Numbered from the stretch's first letter, positions 1-9,025 are shown. The stretch: DNA of 64,000 nucleotides from Rhodoplanes sp. Z2-YC6860 (GCF_001579845.1 NZ_CP007440.1:2670001-2734000), one strand, 5' to 3'. Made by a program: numbers and translations. The notes: generated from the sequence alone by a model not told the origin.

Positions 1-406
1 CGCGGGTGCGGGTCTGCTCGAACGGCACGCCGTAGAGCGCGCTGAGTTGCTTGATCATCCGCACCATCAGGGTCGTGATGGCCGCGGCATTCGCGATCGG
101 CACCGGAATGACGCCGCCGACCGCCGACCAGTTGGCATGGCGCTCGACGATCGCCACCGCCTTGCGGCGGCGTAGCGCGGCCGCTGTGTCGTGTGCCGCG
201 GACACAACGATCGTGTCCGCGACCGCGGACTCGGTCTTGGGTATCAACTCGATGACATTGTCCGCGGCAGGCCGCTGGTTGGCAGAAGGCGCAGCCGGCT
301 TTTCGTTGAGATCGACCGGGTGCGGGGTGGTTTCGGTCCGATCGGCAGCGCTGCGCATGTCCTCGGCGGTCCGCAGCACCGCCTTCGGCAGCTTCTTCTT
401 GTTCAT
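1..406 (-). CDS. DUF697 domain protein, C-terminus beyond window edge
   Basis: This reading frame starts with ATG at 406 and runs off the left edge, so only about 135 residues are visible. The first 75 or so residues are hydrophilic and low in complexity. They are followed by a run with Arg-Arg-Arg-Lys and then ERHANWSAVGGVIPVPIANA, a typical DUF697 segment with a hydrophobic, glycine/proline-rich membrane-interacting helix. The start overlaps the stop of the ParA-like gene in an ATGA arrangement, which suggests translational coupling. DUF697 proteins are often linked to small GTPases or envelope processes, but the function here is unknown. Confidence 0.75.
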   Translation of the reverse strand, partial: MNKKKLPKAVLRTAEDMRSAADRTETTPHPVDLNEKPAAPSANQRPAADNVIELIPKTESAVADTIVVSAAHDTAAALRRRKAVAIVERHANWSAVGGVIPVPIANAAAITTLMVRMIKQLSALYGVPFEQTRTR

Positions 407-1071
407 GCGTTTGCCGCCCGCTTCACCTGGATCATGCTCTCGCATATCTGCTCGACCTCGTCGGCAATGGCCGCGATCTCGCGGGCTGCGGGGCCGGACT
501 TGTCGATCAGGCTCGGAGTACCGCCCCATAGCGCCGCTTCGGCATATACGACGCGGTTGGTCATCTCGCTGTCAAGCACCGGGAAGCCGGCTTCGGCGAG
601 TTCCGACCGGATGTGCTTGGCGATCACGGATTCACGGGTGGTCTGCGTCAGCACGCAGCGGAAGATCGGCCGCCGCCCGCTGACACCGTTGATCAGGATG
701 TTCAGCGTGTCGAGCATGCGGTCGACATCGAACGGTGAAGGCTTCACCGGCACCAGCACGAAATCGCTGACGCCCAGACAGGCCAGCGTCGCCTGTGAGC
801 GGAAGCCCGGCGTGTCGAGGATCACTTTCTCGTAGTCACCGACCAGCCGCTGGGCGGTCTTGAAGGCGTCTTCAGTCGCGTCCTCGGCGACATGCACACC
901 GCCCAGCGCCTTCTCGCGCGCAGCGAGACGCGCGATGGTGCGTTGCGGATCGGCGTCGATGATCGCTGAGTTGCGGCCGTTGATCTGCCAATGTGCGGCG
1001 AGGCAACTCGCCAGCGTGCTTTTGCCGCTGCCGCCCTTCATGGTGGCGACCGTGATGATCGAATGCGCCAT
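403..1071 (-). CDS. ParA/MinD-family ATPase
   Basis: A 222-residue P-loop ATPase of the ParA/Soj group. Residues 11-19 read MKGGSGKST, the deviant Walker A with signature lysine K12, and IIDADPQ follows as the Walker A' strand. Such ATPases dimerise on ATP and position plasmids, chromosome origins or protein complexes. The chosen ATG at 1071 has an AGGAG-like ribosome site just upstream; a longer frame to 1125 has no such support. No ParB gene or parS cluster is visible. The partner is the overlapping DUF697 gene, so a role in positioning a membrane or cell-pole component is as likely as DNA segregation (inference). Confidence 0.85.
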   Translation of the reverse strand: MAHSIITVATMKGGSGKSTLASCLAAHWQINGRNSAIIDADPQRTIARLAAREKALGGVHVAEDATEDAFKTAQRLVGDYEKVILDTPGFRSQATLACLGVSDFVLVPVKPSPFDVDRMLDTLNILINGVSGRRPIFRCVLTQTTRESVIAKHIRSELAEAGFPVLDSEMTNRVVYAEAALWGGTPSLIDKSGPAAREIAAIADEVEQICESMIQVKRAANA

Positions 1072-1225
1072 GTAGCTGGCTCCTGTTGGGGTTGCTACGC
1101 GACGAATCACTCGACGCCGAATCATATCGGGTTAATGGCGCATTGCCCATATTCCCGGTGGGAGGCAATTTTTTCGGCGGCTAAAGCCCGGATATCGCAC
1201 CGAACCTGGTTTCGTCGCGCAGGCG

Positions 1226-3013
1226 ATGCTCAGCGGGCTCCTCGGCGTGCTATGTCTTTGGGCGCGGCAAACCGCTTCGCGTTCCGCGGAGGAGCAAGGA
1301 TTGTTTTCTGATCGGCTTTCCAGCTTGGTCCGCCGGAATCTCCGGATGGCATCCGGGCTCGTGCTGTTTTTCTACATTTCCGCGCATCTGATCAACCACG
1401 CGCTGGGCCTCGTCTCGCTCGACGCCGCCGAGGCCGGCATGTCGATCGCGGTCGAGGTCTGGTACAGCGTCCCCGGCACGATCCTGCTTTATGGCGCAGC
1501 CACCGTGCATTTCCTGATGGCGCTGCTTGCCATCTACGAGCGGCGCACCTTTCGGCTGCCGCCGCTCGAAATCATCCGCATCGCGCTCGGCTTCACCATG
1601 CCGATCCTTCTGATCGGCCACGCCGCCGGCACGCGGCTCGCTTACGACATGTACGGCCTGTCGTCCGACTATACCCGGGTGGTCGGTGTGCTCTGGGCGT
1701 CCGGCCAGCAGGGCTGGCAGCTGGGATTGATGGCGCCCGGCTGGATTCACGGATGCCTGGGACTCAACTTCGCCTTCGGCCGGCGGCAATGGTTCAGGCA
1801 ATTGCGTCCGGTGCTGTTTGCCATCGCGCTGCTGCTGCCGGTGTTCTCAGGGCTGGGCTTCATCGCCATGGGCCGCGAGCTTGCCGGTACACCGCGCTCT
1901 GCGGCGGCTCAGGAATATCTGAGCCCCGCGAACACCGAGCAACGGCTTGCCATCGCGCAATGGAAGGACAATCTGCTCAATTGGTATTTCTCGATCATTT
2001 TCGCGGCTTTCATGGCGCGGGAGATCCGCAACCTGATCGAGCGGCGGGCCAAGGGGTTGGTCCAGGTGACCTATCCCGGACAGACCGTTAGCATTCCGCG
2101 CGGCTGGTCGGTGCTGGAGGCCAGCCGCAGCTTTCATCTGCCGCACGCGTCGATGTGCGGTGGCCGGGCGCGGTGCTCGACGTGCCGCATCCGGGTTACC
2201 GCCGGCCAGGAGCATTGCCCACCTCCCGCCAAAGACGAGCAGGACACACTCACGCGGATCAACGCGCCGGCCGAAGTCCGGCTGGCGTGCCAGCTGCGGC
2301 CGCAAGGCAATGTGTCCGTGATCCCCATCGTGCGCACCGCGCGTCCGGTGTATCGCGCCACGGCACCGCGGCGCAGCGGCGAACACGACGTGGTCGTGCT
2401 GTATTGCGATTTCAGAAATCGCGCCGACTTCGCCAGCGATCATCTGCCGCAGGATCTGCTGCACATTCTCACCGTCTATGTCGACGGCTTGAGTCAGGCG
2501 ATCCGCGCCGCGGGAGGTGCGCTGAGCTATGTCGAGAGCGACAGCGTCTGCGCGCTGTTCGGTCTCGATGGCGCCGGCGAGGTCTGCGCCCAGCGCGCTT
2601 TGGATGCGGTGGGCGCTGTCGAAGGTGTCATCGCCGATCTCAACAACCGGCTCGGCCGGCGCGAGAGCGATCGCCTCAAGATTTCCGTGGTCGTGCACTC
2701 AGGACATGCTGCGATCGGTGAGATCGGTTCGTCGGAGCCGCCGATGGTCCTTGCGATCGGTGAAGCCGTCGACGTCGCCAACGAAATGCGCAAACTGGCC
2801 GCGGAACGCGACCGCGCCTTTGCGATCTCCGAGCAAGTCTACCAGGCCGCGGGCCTGATACCGGTCCATGACGACGAAGCGGTGCTGCACCGGCCTGAAG
2901 GCATCACGACGGTGTTTCTCTCGGACGCGGCGCCGATCGCCTCGCCGGCCTGGACTCTCCACGGCAAGGTCAACCGCGCCGCATTGCTGCGGCGCCTGTG
3001 GGCGGGAGGTTGA
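1226..3013 (+). CDS. Membrane [2Fe-2S] / class III nucleotide cyclase-like protein
   Basis: A 595-residue protein in three parts. Residues about 40-270 hold several membrane helices resembling the adenylate cyclase/ferredoxin family of rhizobia. Residues about 285-365 are a plant-type ferredoxin domain with C311, C317, C320 and C355. Residues about 388-560 are a class III cyclase fold. Metal-binding aspartates are kept (D395 in CDF, D439 in ESDS). The usual substrate lysine position is Y435, the transition-state Asn is D516 and the Arg is E520 in GEAVDVANEM. Catalysis is therefore doubtful, or the domain may act as a sensor. A TTG at 1301 preceded by GGAGGAGCAAGGA is a better-supported start than the ATG at 1226 and would give 570 residues. 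Confidence 0.8.
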   Translation: MLSGLLGVLCLWARQTASRSAEEQGLFSDRLSSLVRRNLRMASGLVLFFYISAHLINHALGLVSLDAAEAGMSIAVEVWYSVPGTILLYGAATVHFLMALLAIYERRTFRLPPLEIIRIALGFTMPILLIGHAAGTRLAYDMYGLSSDYTRVVGVLWASGQQGWQLGLMAPGWIHGCLGLNFAFGRRQWFRQLRPVLFAIALLLPVFSGLGFIAMGRELAGTPRSAAAQEYLSPANTEQRLAIAQWKDNLLNWYFSIIFAAFMAREIRNLIERRAKGLVQVTYPGQTVSIPRGWSVLEASRSFHLPHASMCGGRARCSTCRIRVTAGQEHCPPPAKDEQDTLTRINAPAEVRLACQLRPQGNVSVIPIVRTARPVYRATAPRRSGEHDVVVLYCDFRNRADFASDHLPQDLLHILTVYVDGLSQAIRAAGGALSYVESDSVCALFGLDGAGEVCAQRALDAVGAVEGVIADLNNRLGRRESDRLKISVVVHSGHAAIGEIGSSEPPMVLAIGEAVDVANEMRKLAAERDRAFAISEQVYQAAGLIPVHDDEAVLHRPEGITTVFLSDAAPIASPAWTLHGKVNRAALLRRLWAGG

Positions 3014-3037
3014 GAGCGGATCGCCCGGCCGCCAGGG

Positions 3038-3133
3038 CATGATCCCGAAAAGTGTGAAGCGGTTTTCGGAAAAGATCGTGCCCAAACAAGGGAAGGAGCG
3101 ACGGACATGATTCAACGAAGTTGAATCATGTCC
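3038..3133. repeat. Dispersed palindromic element, copy 1
   Basis: About 95 bases between convergent genes. One end has a CCGAAAA ... TTTTCGG inverted repeat; the other has a perfect 14-bp stem with a GAA loop (3103-3133). A second copy lies in opposite orientation at 47724-47814. Between copies the outer stem changes from GGACATGATTCAAC to GGGTCTGATTCAAC, and the opposite arm changes to match, so pairing is kept. Similar elements are common between genes in Bradyrhizobium relatives. There is no T-run, so a classic terminator is unlikely, but it sits 4 bases past the stop of the binding-protein gene. Confidence 0.8.
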
Positions 3134-3137
3134 TAGC

Positions 3138-5033
3138 CTAGCCGGCCTTCTCGACCTTGGCGGCTTTCTCGGTGTCGTACCACCAGGTTTCCGGTGCGCC
3201 GCGCGCATAACGCGGCTTCGTCGTCGGCCGGCTGAAGACGTCCCAATAGGCGATCCAGTGCGACGGCTTGTACCAGGCCGACACCCAGTAGTGCCCGGCG
3301 CGAAGCACGCGGTCGAGCGCCCGGCACGCATTGTTGAGCGACGTCCGGTCGTTCGCCGCGATGGCCTTGTCGATCAGCGCGTCGACCACCGGGTCCTTGA
3401 TGCCCGCAAAATTCGGCGAGCCTTTGCTGTCCGCCGCCCGGCTGGAGAAATAATTGCGCAACGCATCGCTCGGCGTCAGCGAGAACACCATGCGGTTCAT
3501 GGTGATGTCGTAGTCGAACTCCTGGACACGCGAGCGGTACTGCACCGGGTCGACCAGGCGTGTCGTTGCGTCGATGCCGAGCGCTCCGAGATTCTTGGTG
3601 TAAAGCGCGTGATGCGGCTCCGACACCCGCTCGAACACCAGGAATTCCACGGTGAACGGCTCGCCCTTAGCGTTGACGCGCTTGCCGTCCTTGATGGTCC
3701 AGCCCGCCGCGTTCAAAAGCTCAGCCGAGCGCCGTAGCAGCCGGCGATCCTGGCCCGAGCCGTCGCTCACCGGCGGCACCCAGGCCTCGGCGAACACCGC
3801 CTCGGACACCTTGCCCTTGAACGGCTCGAGCAGCGCGAGCTCTTCGGGCGACGGCTTGCCGTGGGCCATCATGTCCGAATTCTGGAAGCACGACTGCGTG
3901 CGCGCGTAGCAGTCGAACATCACGTTCTTGTTGACCCATTCGAAGTCGAACGCGTAAGCCAGCGCTTCGCGAATGCGAACGTCCTGGAAGCGATCGCGGC
4001 GGGTGTTGATCATCCAGCCCTGGGCGCCGGACGGACGCTCGTCCGGGATCGTCTCGACCTTGACGCGGCCATCGCGGACGGCCGGGAAATCGTAGCGCGT
4101 CTTCCAGACACGCGAAGTGTATTCCTCGCGGAACAGATAGCTCTTGCCGCTGAAGCCTTCGAAGGCGGTGTCGCGGTCGCGGTAGTAGTCGTAGCGCAGC
4201 ACATCGAAGTTGTACTGGCCGCGGTTGATCGGCAGCTCCGCGCCCCACCAGTCCTTGATGCGCTCGAACTCCATGAAGCGGCCCTGCTCGAATTTGCCGA
4301 CCTTGTACGGCCCCGAGCCGAGCGGCGGGTCGAGCGTGGTCTCGTCGAAGGCGTGCGACGAATAATAAGCCTTGGACAGAATCGGCAGGTTTGCGGCGGT
4401 GAGCGGCGCGCTGCGAGCGCGATTGGCAGTGAAGCGGACCACCACCGTGCGGTCGCCGTCGGCCTCGGCGGCCTCCATGTCGCGCAGCAGCATCGCGATG
4501 TTGGGATGGCCCTTTTCCTTCAGGATCGACAGCGAAAACGCGACATCGGCCGCGGTGATCGGGCTGCCATCGTGGAATTTGATGCCATTGCGCAGCCGGA
4601 AGCGATAGACGCGGCCGTCGGCCGAAACCTCGACCTGATCGGCCGCGTAGGCGTAGACCGCGTCGGGTTCGTCGGTGGCGCGACCCATCAACGAGCAGAA
4701 CACCAGCTCCATGTCGACAGCCGGATCGCCCTTGAGGATGAAGCCGTTCAGCGAGTTGAAGGTGGCGGTGCCGCCGCCGGCAAGCTGGCTGAAGGTGCCG
4801 CCCTTGGGCGCAGCCGGATCGACGTATTTGAGGTGCTTGAAATCGGCCGGATAGCCGAGGTCCCCGAATGCCGAGAGGCCGTGATGGGCGGTTTCGCCGG
4901 CTGCCTGGGCTGGGCCGGTGAAGGTGCCGACGCTGACCGCGGCGGCCCCGGCTCCAAGGATCAGAATGTCGCGTCGTGAAAGGTTTTTTGAGCCTAAGCC
5001 GCTGTCGCCATTGCCGCTTTGCTTAAATGACAT
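3138..5033 (-). CDS. YejA-type peptide ABC transporter substrate-binding protein
   Basis: A 631-residue family 5 extracellular solute-binding protein, about the usual length. The N-terminus has a twin-arginine-type signal (SRRDILILGAGAAA) and an Ala-rich cleavage region. The mature start with HGLSAFGDLGYP and YVDPAAPKGG is diagnostic of the YejA/oligopeptide-binding branch. It should bind peptides or a microcin-like ligand in the periplasm and pass them to a YejBEF-type permease, which is not in this window. ATG at 5033 is chosen because GGAG lies five bases upstream; a GTG at 5039 is possible. It is a single gene with convergent and divergent neighbours. Confidence 0.9.
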   Translation of the reverse strand: MSFKQSGNGDSGLGSKNLSRRDILILGAGAAAVSVGTFTGPAQAAGETAHHGLSAFGDLGYPADFKHLKYVDPAAPKGGTFSQLAGGGTATFNSLNGFILKGDPAVDMELVFCSLMGRATDEPDAVYAYAADQVEVSADGRVYRFRLRNGIKFHDGSPITAADVAFSLSILKEKGHPNIAMLLRDMEAAEADGDRTVVVRFTANRARSAPLTAANLPILSKAYYSSHAFDETTLDPPLGSGPYKVGKFEQGRFMEFERIKDWWGAELPINRGQYNFDVLRYDYYRDRDTAFEGFSGKSYLFREEYTSRVWKTRYDFPAVRDGRVKVETIPDERPSGAQGWMINTRRDRFQDVRIREALAYAFDFEWVNKNVMFDCYARTQSCFQNSDMMAHGKPSPEELALLEPFKGKVSEAVFAEAWVPPVSDGSGQDRRLLRRSAELLNAAGWTIKDGKRVNAKGEPFTVEFLVFERVSEPHHALYTKNLGALGIDATTRLVDPVQYRSRVQEFDYDITMNRMVFSLTPSDALRNYFSSRAADSKGSPNFAGIKDPVVDALIDKAIAANDRTSLNNACRALDRVLRAGHYWVSAWYKPSHWIAYWDVFSRPTTKPRYARGAPETWWYDTEKAAKVEKAG

Positions 5034-5502
5034 TGCCACTCCGCACGGTTGTCCATGGTGCTGCTGCGCGGCACCTGCACGCAGCGGTTGGGGTTGAACG
5101 CCGGCCGGTTACGGTGGTTCGCCGGTTCTTGAGCATCGGTCTTCTGTATGACGGGACAGCCGTAGCGATGCGTCTTTTTCACAAAAATGGTAGCGTAGTG
5201 TCGGAAACCGCGCCAGCATTGCTCTCGCTGCACCGCAAAGCAGTATTCGTGCCGCGGACCTTGCGCCCAGGCGGTTTTCGGGGTTTCGACCCGCGCGGCC
5301 AAAGCCGCAGCTCTGTGACATCGGGGACGCCGCAAGTCAGAGGCTGGATGCTCGTTTCGCAGGCACCTGGGCCTAGCCTTTGGGCCTGCCCTGCCTTCCC
5401 AAATCCCTAACGCTGGCTGTGGAATTTTTATGTCTCGTTTACCCGAAGCCCCTACGGTGAAAAGAGGGCCCGGGTGATATCCCTGGCTGAAATGAGTGCA
5501 GG
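5034..5502. other. Intergenic region between divergent genes, no gene seen
   Basis: About 470 bases separate the binding-protein start (minus) from the GGDEF start (plus). It is less biased in codon positions than its neighbours and no frame has a plausible product. It must hold both promoters, but I could not assign -35/-10 elements with confidence. Confidence 0.5.
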
Positions 5503-6609
5503 ATGGGGCGGAGGGATACCGGGACCGGTGGGCCGTCCGGGACGGCTGTGCCGTCCGGCGAACGGGACCGCTCAGCCTTGCTGGCCCATCGCGCGATGGC
5601 GCTGATCAAGGATCTGAAGCTGCCGGCGACGCCGCGCATTTATGAGTTCTGCTACGCCTATGCGACCGGCGACTACCCGTCGCTCAACATGGCGATCAAC
5701 GATCTGTTGAACCGGCGGATCGCCATCGGCGACGCCACGATCAGGCAGATCGGTGCGAAATACATTCCTCAGAGCCACCATGGCGAGCGCATCGATCACG
5801 TCGGTTTGCGTGTCAAACAGGTGATCGGCGAGGTGTTGGGTGCGCTCGGTACCATCATCAACGCCGAAGGCGCGTTTTCCTCCGACATCGAAGAGACCGG
5901 GGAGAAACTTTCGGCGGCTAAGAGCGGCCAAGCGCTGATCGATGAAATCAAGGCGATGATGCAGTCGGCCCAGCGGCTCGGTGACGAGCAGCGCAGGCTC
6001 GAAGAGCGCATGAACACGTCGATCGACGATATCGGCGACCTGCGCGACCAGCTGCACAAAATCCGCACCGCCAGCATGATCGACCCGATCACCGGGCTGC
6101 CGAACCGGCAATCCTTTGACAGGTTGCTCGAAAGGGCGCTGGCCGAGTGGAACGATCACGGCTACGCCGGGTGCCTGGTGTTGTGCGACATCGACGACTT
6201 CAAGACGTTCAACGACACCTGGGGGCATTCGACCGGCGACCAGGTGCTGTGTCTCGTCGCGATGGAAGTGAAGCAGAAGTCCGGCAAGGTCGGCATCGTC
6301 GCCCGGCCGGGCGGCGCGCAATTCGCGATCATCCTGCCGGGAGCGTCAATCGAGCGCGCCCGCGCGATGGCCGAGCAGATCCGCTGTTCGGTCATGTCGC
6401 GCGACATCACCATGCGCTCGACCACCCAGCGGCTCGGCCGCATCAATCTCTCGTTCGGCGTGGTCGCCGCGCACGCCAATGATACGCCGGACACGATGGT
6501 GGTTCGGGTCCAGACTTGTCTGCGCGCCGCCAAGGATCGCGGCCGCAACCGCGTCGTGTGCGAAGGTGATCCGGAGCCGTCGCGCGAGTTGCGGGTTGCC
6601 TTCGGCTAG
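5503..6609 (+). CDS. GGDEF-domain protein with degenerate active site
   Basis: A 368-residue cytoplasmic protein. Residues about 30-190 form an alpha-helical N-terminal region found in rhizobial diguanylate-cyclase-like proteins (LPATPRIYEFCYAYATGDYP). Residues about 195-365 are a GGDEF domain. The nucleotide and first metal region is kept (CDIDDFKTFND, WGHSTGD), but the signature loop is GGAQF at 270-274 instead of GG(D/E)EF, so the second metal-binding acid is missing. No RxxD inhibitory site precedes it. It is probably not a diguanylate cyclase and more likely a c-di-GMP or GTP sensor or a protein-binding relic. Its stop overlaps the convergent ligase stop. Confidence 0.85.
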   Translation: MGRRDTGTGGPSGTAVPSGERDRSALLAHRAMALIKDLKLPATPRIYEFCYAYATGDYPSLNMAINDLLNRRIAIGDATIRQIGAKYIPQSHHGERIDHVGLRVKQVIGEVLGALGTIINAEGAFSSDIEETGEKLSAAKSGQALIDEIKAMMQSAQRLGDEQRRLEERMNTSIDDIGDLRDQLHKIRTASMIDPITGLPNRQSFDRLLERALAEWNDHGYAGCLVLCDIDDFKTFNDTWGHSTGDQVLCLVAMEVKQKSGKVGIVARPGGAQFAIILPGASIERARAMAEQIRCSVMSRDITMRSTTQRLGRINLSFGVVAAHANDTPDTMVVRVQTCLRAAKDRGRNRVVCEGDPEPSRELRVAFG

Positions 6610-8132
6610 CTTGCAGACGCGCTCTGAAGCGTCACGCGGGCGACTTCGCTCCGCTGGGTCTTGCCGTTGGCGTTTTTCGGCAGCCGATCGAGCACGAACA
6701 CCTGATGCGGCATCTTGAACGGGGCGATGCGGCCCATCAGCGCGTTGCTGAGCGCCAACTTGTCGGCGAGGCCTTGTTGCGCGGTCGGGCGAGGCACGAC
6801 GGCGACGCCGATCTTGTGGCCGATCTCGCGGTCCGGGATCGGAAACACGCAGGCCTCTTCGAACTGACCGAGGCTCAAGATTGCTTCCTCGAGCTCGCGC
6901 GGCGCGATCAGCACGCCCTTGCTTTTGAAGCAGTCGTCGGCGCGGCCCATGATGAACACGTAGCCGTCGCCATCGATCCGGGCGAGATCGCTGGTGACGA
7001 ACAGGCCGCCGCGTAGCGTGGCCTTGGTCTGCCTGTCGTCGCCGAGATAGCCGAGGAAGAAGCCCGGATAGTCCGCGCCGAATGCCAGCGTGCCGGGTTC
7101 GTTGGCGGCCAGAGGGGCGAGTTGCTCGTCGACCACCAAAGCGCGGGCGCCCCAGGTCTTGCCGGTTGAGCCTTCCTTCTTGGCAATGTTCGGACCGTCG
7201 CCGATCACCATCTGGGCTTCGGAGATGCCGTAGTGCTCCCAGATCGGGCAGCCGAAGCGCGCCTGCCATTCCTTGCGCACCGCGTCTTCCAGCGGCTCGC
7301 CGGTGGAGTTCGCGCCGCGCAGCGAGGTGAGATCGTAACGATGCTCGATACCGGGTGTTCCAAGGATGCGGCGATAGAGCGTCGCGACCGAATGCAGCAG
7401 CGTGACGCGGTCGCGTTCGATAGTCTGCAGGATTCGTTCAGGGCTGGCGCGGTCTTCCATGACCGATCCGGTGGTGCCGTTGCGCAGCGGAAACATCACG
7501 TTGTGTCCGAGCGCGCTGATGAAGCTCCATTCGCCGGTGGCAAGGATCACGTCGCCCGGCTGCGCCGGCACGCGGGCGCGGTTGCTGTCGCCGAGCGCTT
7601 CGAGCCAGCGATGGGCGTGCACGACGCCCTTCGGCTTGCCGGTGGTGCCGGAGGTGAAAACGATGAAGGCTGGCGTGTCGCGGCCCGCGTCAAAGGCTGC
7701 GGGGAGGGATGTTGCCGACGCGGCTGTTTCTCCCGCCAGTCCTTCGCGGGTGACGATCAGGCGGCCGGTGCCGGGCTTGAGCCCCTCGGTCGCCGGATCG
7801 TCGCGCATGTGCTCGGCGAGCAGAAACAGCACCGGATCGGACAGCCTGACGACGTGCTCCAGTTCGCTCCGGCCGAGCTGCGAATTCTGCAAGACCGGGA
7901 TCGCACCGAGCCAGATGCAGGCCAGAAACGCCGCGGCGAACTCGACGGTGTTGGTCATGCGGAACACGACCCTGTCGCCGGGCTTCACGCGCGTTGCAAG
8001 GCTCACGGCGAAGGTCGCAACGAGCTTTTGGAATTCCGCATTGCTGACGGCGCCGTCGGCGGTGTGGAACGCCGGATGATCCGCCCGCGTCGGATCGCGG
8101 CCGAGGCGGAGCGCAATGTCCGCAAGGTTCAT
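6606..8132 (-). CDS. AMP-dependent acyl-CoA synthetase / aryl-CoA ligase
   Basis: A 508-residue ANL-superfamily enzyme that activates a carboxylic acid to its acyl-CoA through an acyl-adenylate. The phosphate loop is FTSGTTGKPKGVVHAHR, the A5 motif is EHYGISEA and the C-terminal catalytic lysine lies in NANGKTQRSEV. Sequence style (DVILATGEWSF, FKSKGVLIAPRELEE) is close to benzoate- and medium-chain-type ligases. It overlaps the upstream enoyl-CoA hydratase by ATGA and is probably cotranscribed with the amidohydrolase and cyclase genes. That suggests it activates a ring-cleavage acid, though the substrate is inferred only from context. Confidence 0.85.
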   Translation of the reverse strand: MNLADIALRLGRDPTRADHPAFHTADGAVSNAEFQKLVATFAVSLATRVKPGDRVVFRMTNTVEFAAAFLACIWLGAIPVLQNSQLGRSELEHVVRLSDPVLFLLAEHMRDDPATEGLKPGTGRLIVTREGLAGETAASATSLPAAFDAGRDTPAFIVFTSGTTGKPKGVVHAHRWLEALGDSNRARVPAQPGDVILATGEWSFISALGHNVMFPLRNGTTGSVMEDRASPERILQTIERDRVTLLHSVATLYRRILGTPGIEHRYDLTSLRGANSTGEPLEDAVRKEWQARFGCPIWEHYGISEAQMVIGDGPNIAKKEGSTGKTWGARALVVDEQLAPLAANEPGTLAFGADYPGFFLGYLGDDRQTKATLRGGLFVTSDLARIDGDGYVFIMGRADDCFKSKGVLIAPRELEEAILSLGQFEEACVFPIPDREIGHKIGVAVVPRPTAQQGLADKLALSNALMGRIAPFKMPHQVFVLDRLPKNANGKTQRSEVARVTLQSASAS

Positions 8133-9025
8133 CGGGTCGTCCCGAGATCGCCGTAGCCCGGCCCGCGATAGCTGGGCTGCCGTTTGTCGAGGAAGGCGCG
8201 GATGCCCTCGCGGCAGTCGGCGGTGCGGGTGATCTCCATGACGGCGTCGAGCTCGGCCTGGGCGCCTTCGGCGCTCTTGTTGGAATCCCAGTAGCGCCGC
8301 ACCAGCGCTTTGGCGTGGCGCACCGAGAGGAACGGCGCCGCCGCGATCTTGTTGGCGATCTTGAACACCTCGTCGAGCATCGTGTCGTGGGGGAAGACGC
8401 GCACGACAAGGCCAATGCGTTCAGCTTCCGCGGCGTCGATGATCTCGCCGGTGAGGATCATCTCCATGGCGCGGCCGAGGCCTACGAACTTCGGCAGATT
8501 ACGGGCGCCGCCGGACTCCGGAACGAAGCCCGCCGGCACTGCGACCTCGCCGAGCTTGGCCTTATCCGACGCGTAACGCATGTCGCAGGCGGTGGCGAGC
8601 TCGAGCCCGATTCCGACCGCCGGTCCGTTGATCGCGGCGATCGTGACGCATTGCAGTTCTTCGAGCTTGCGGATGGCGCGCTGGATGACGACGTGGCGCA
8701 GATCGTTGAAGAAGTAGTTGGCGAGCTCCTTGTAGGGCCCGAAGTCGCCGAAGTCGTGCTCATCGTCGAGCGCGCCGAGCGGGGCTGCTTCCGAGCGCAG
8801 GTCGCCGCCGGCCGAGAAGCCTCGGCCCTCGCCGGTGATGACGACCACGCGCAGCCGGTCGTCGCGGCGGATTTGATCCAGCAATAGGTCCAATTCGACG
8901 CGCATGCGCACGTCGATGGCGTTGAGCGCCTCAGGGCGGTTCAGCGTGATCAATCCGATGCAAGGATTGTCCGGCTGGCCTTTGGGCGCCTGCACCGTCC
9001 ACTTCAGCGTTTTGAACGTGAGCAT
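8129..9025 (-). CDS. Enoyl-CoA hydratase/isomerase family protein
   Basis: A 298-residue crotonase-fold protein. The oxyanion-hole segments are visible: GEGRGFSAGGDLRSE in the N-terminal half and INGPAVGIGLELATACDMRYA after it, followed by FVPESGGARNLPKFVGLGRA with the Glu-containing loop typical of hydratases. It should act on an acyl-CoA thioester, by hydration, isomerisation or ring hydrolysis. It lies in a minus-strand run with the CoA ligase (4-base overlap) and 10 bases after the amidohydrolase, so it likely handles the CoA ester the ligase forms. Confidence 0.87.
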   Translation of the reverse strand: MLTFKTLKWTVQAPKGQPDNPCIGLITLNRPEALNAIDVRMRVELDLLLDQIRRDDRLRVVVITGEGRGFSAGGDLRSEAAPLGALDDEHDFGDFGPYKELANYFFNDLRHVVIQRAIRKLEELQCVTIAAINGPAVGIGLELATACDMRYASDKAKLGEVAVPAGFVPESGGARNLPKFVGLGRAMEMILTGEIIDAAEAERIGLVVRVFPHDTMLDEVFKIANKIAAAPFLSVRHAKALVRRYWDSNKSAEGAQAELDAVMEITRTADCREGIRAFLDKRQPSYRGPGYGDLGTTR

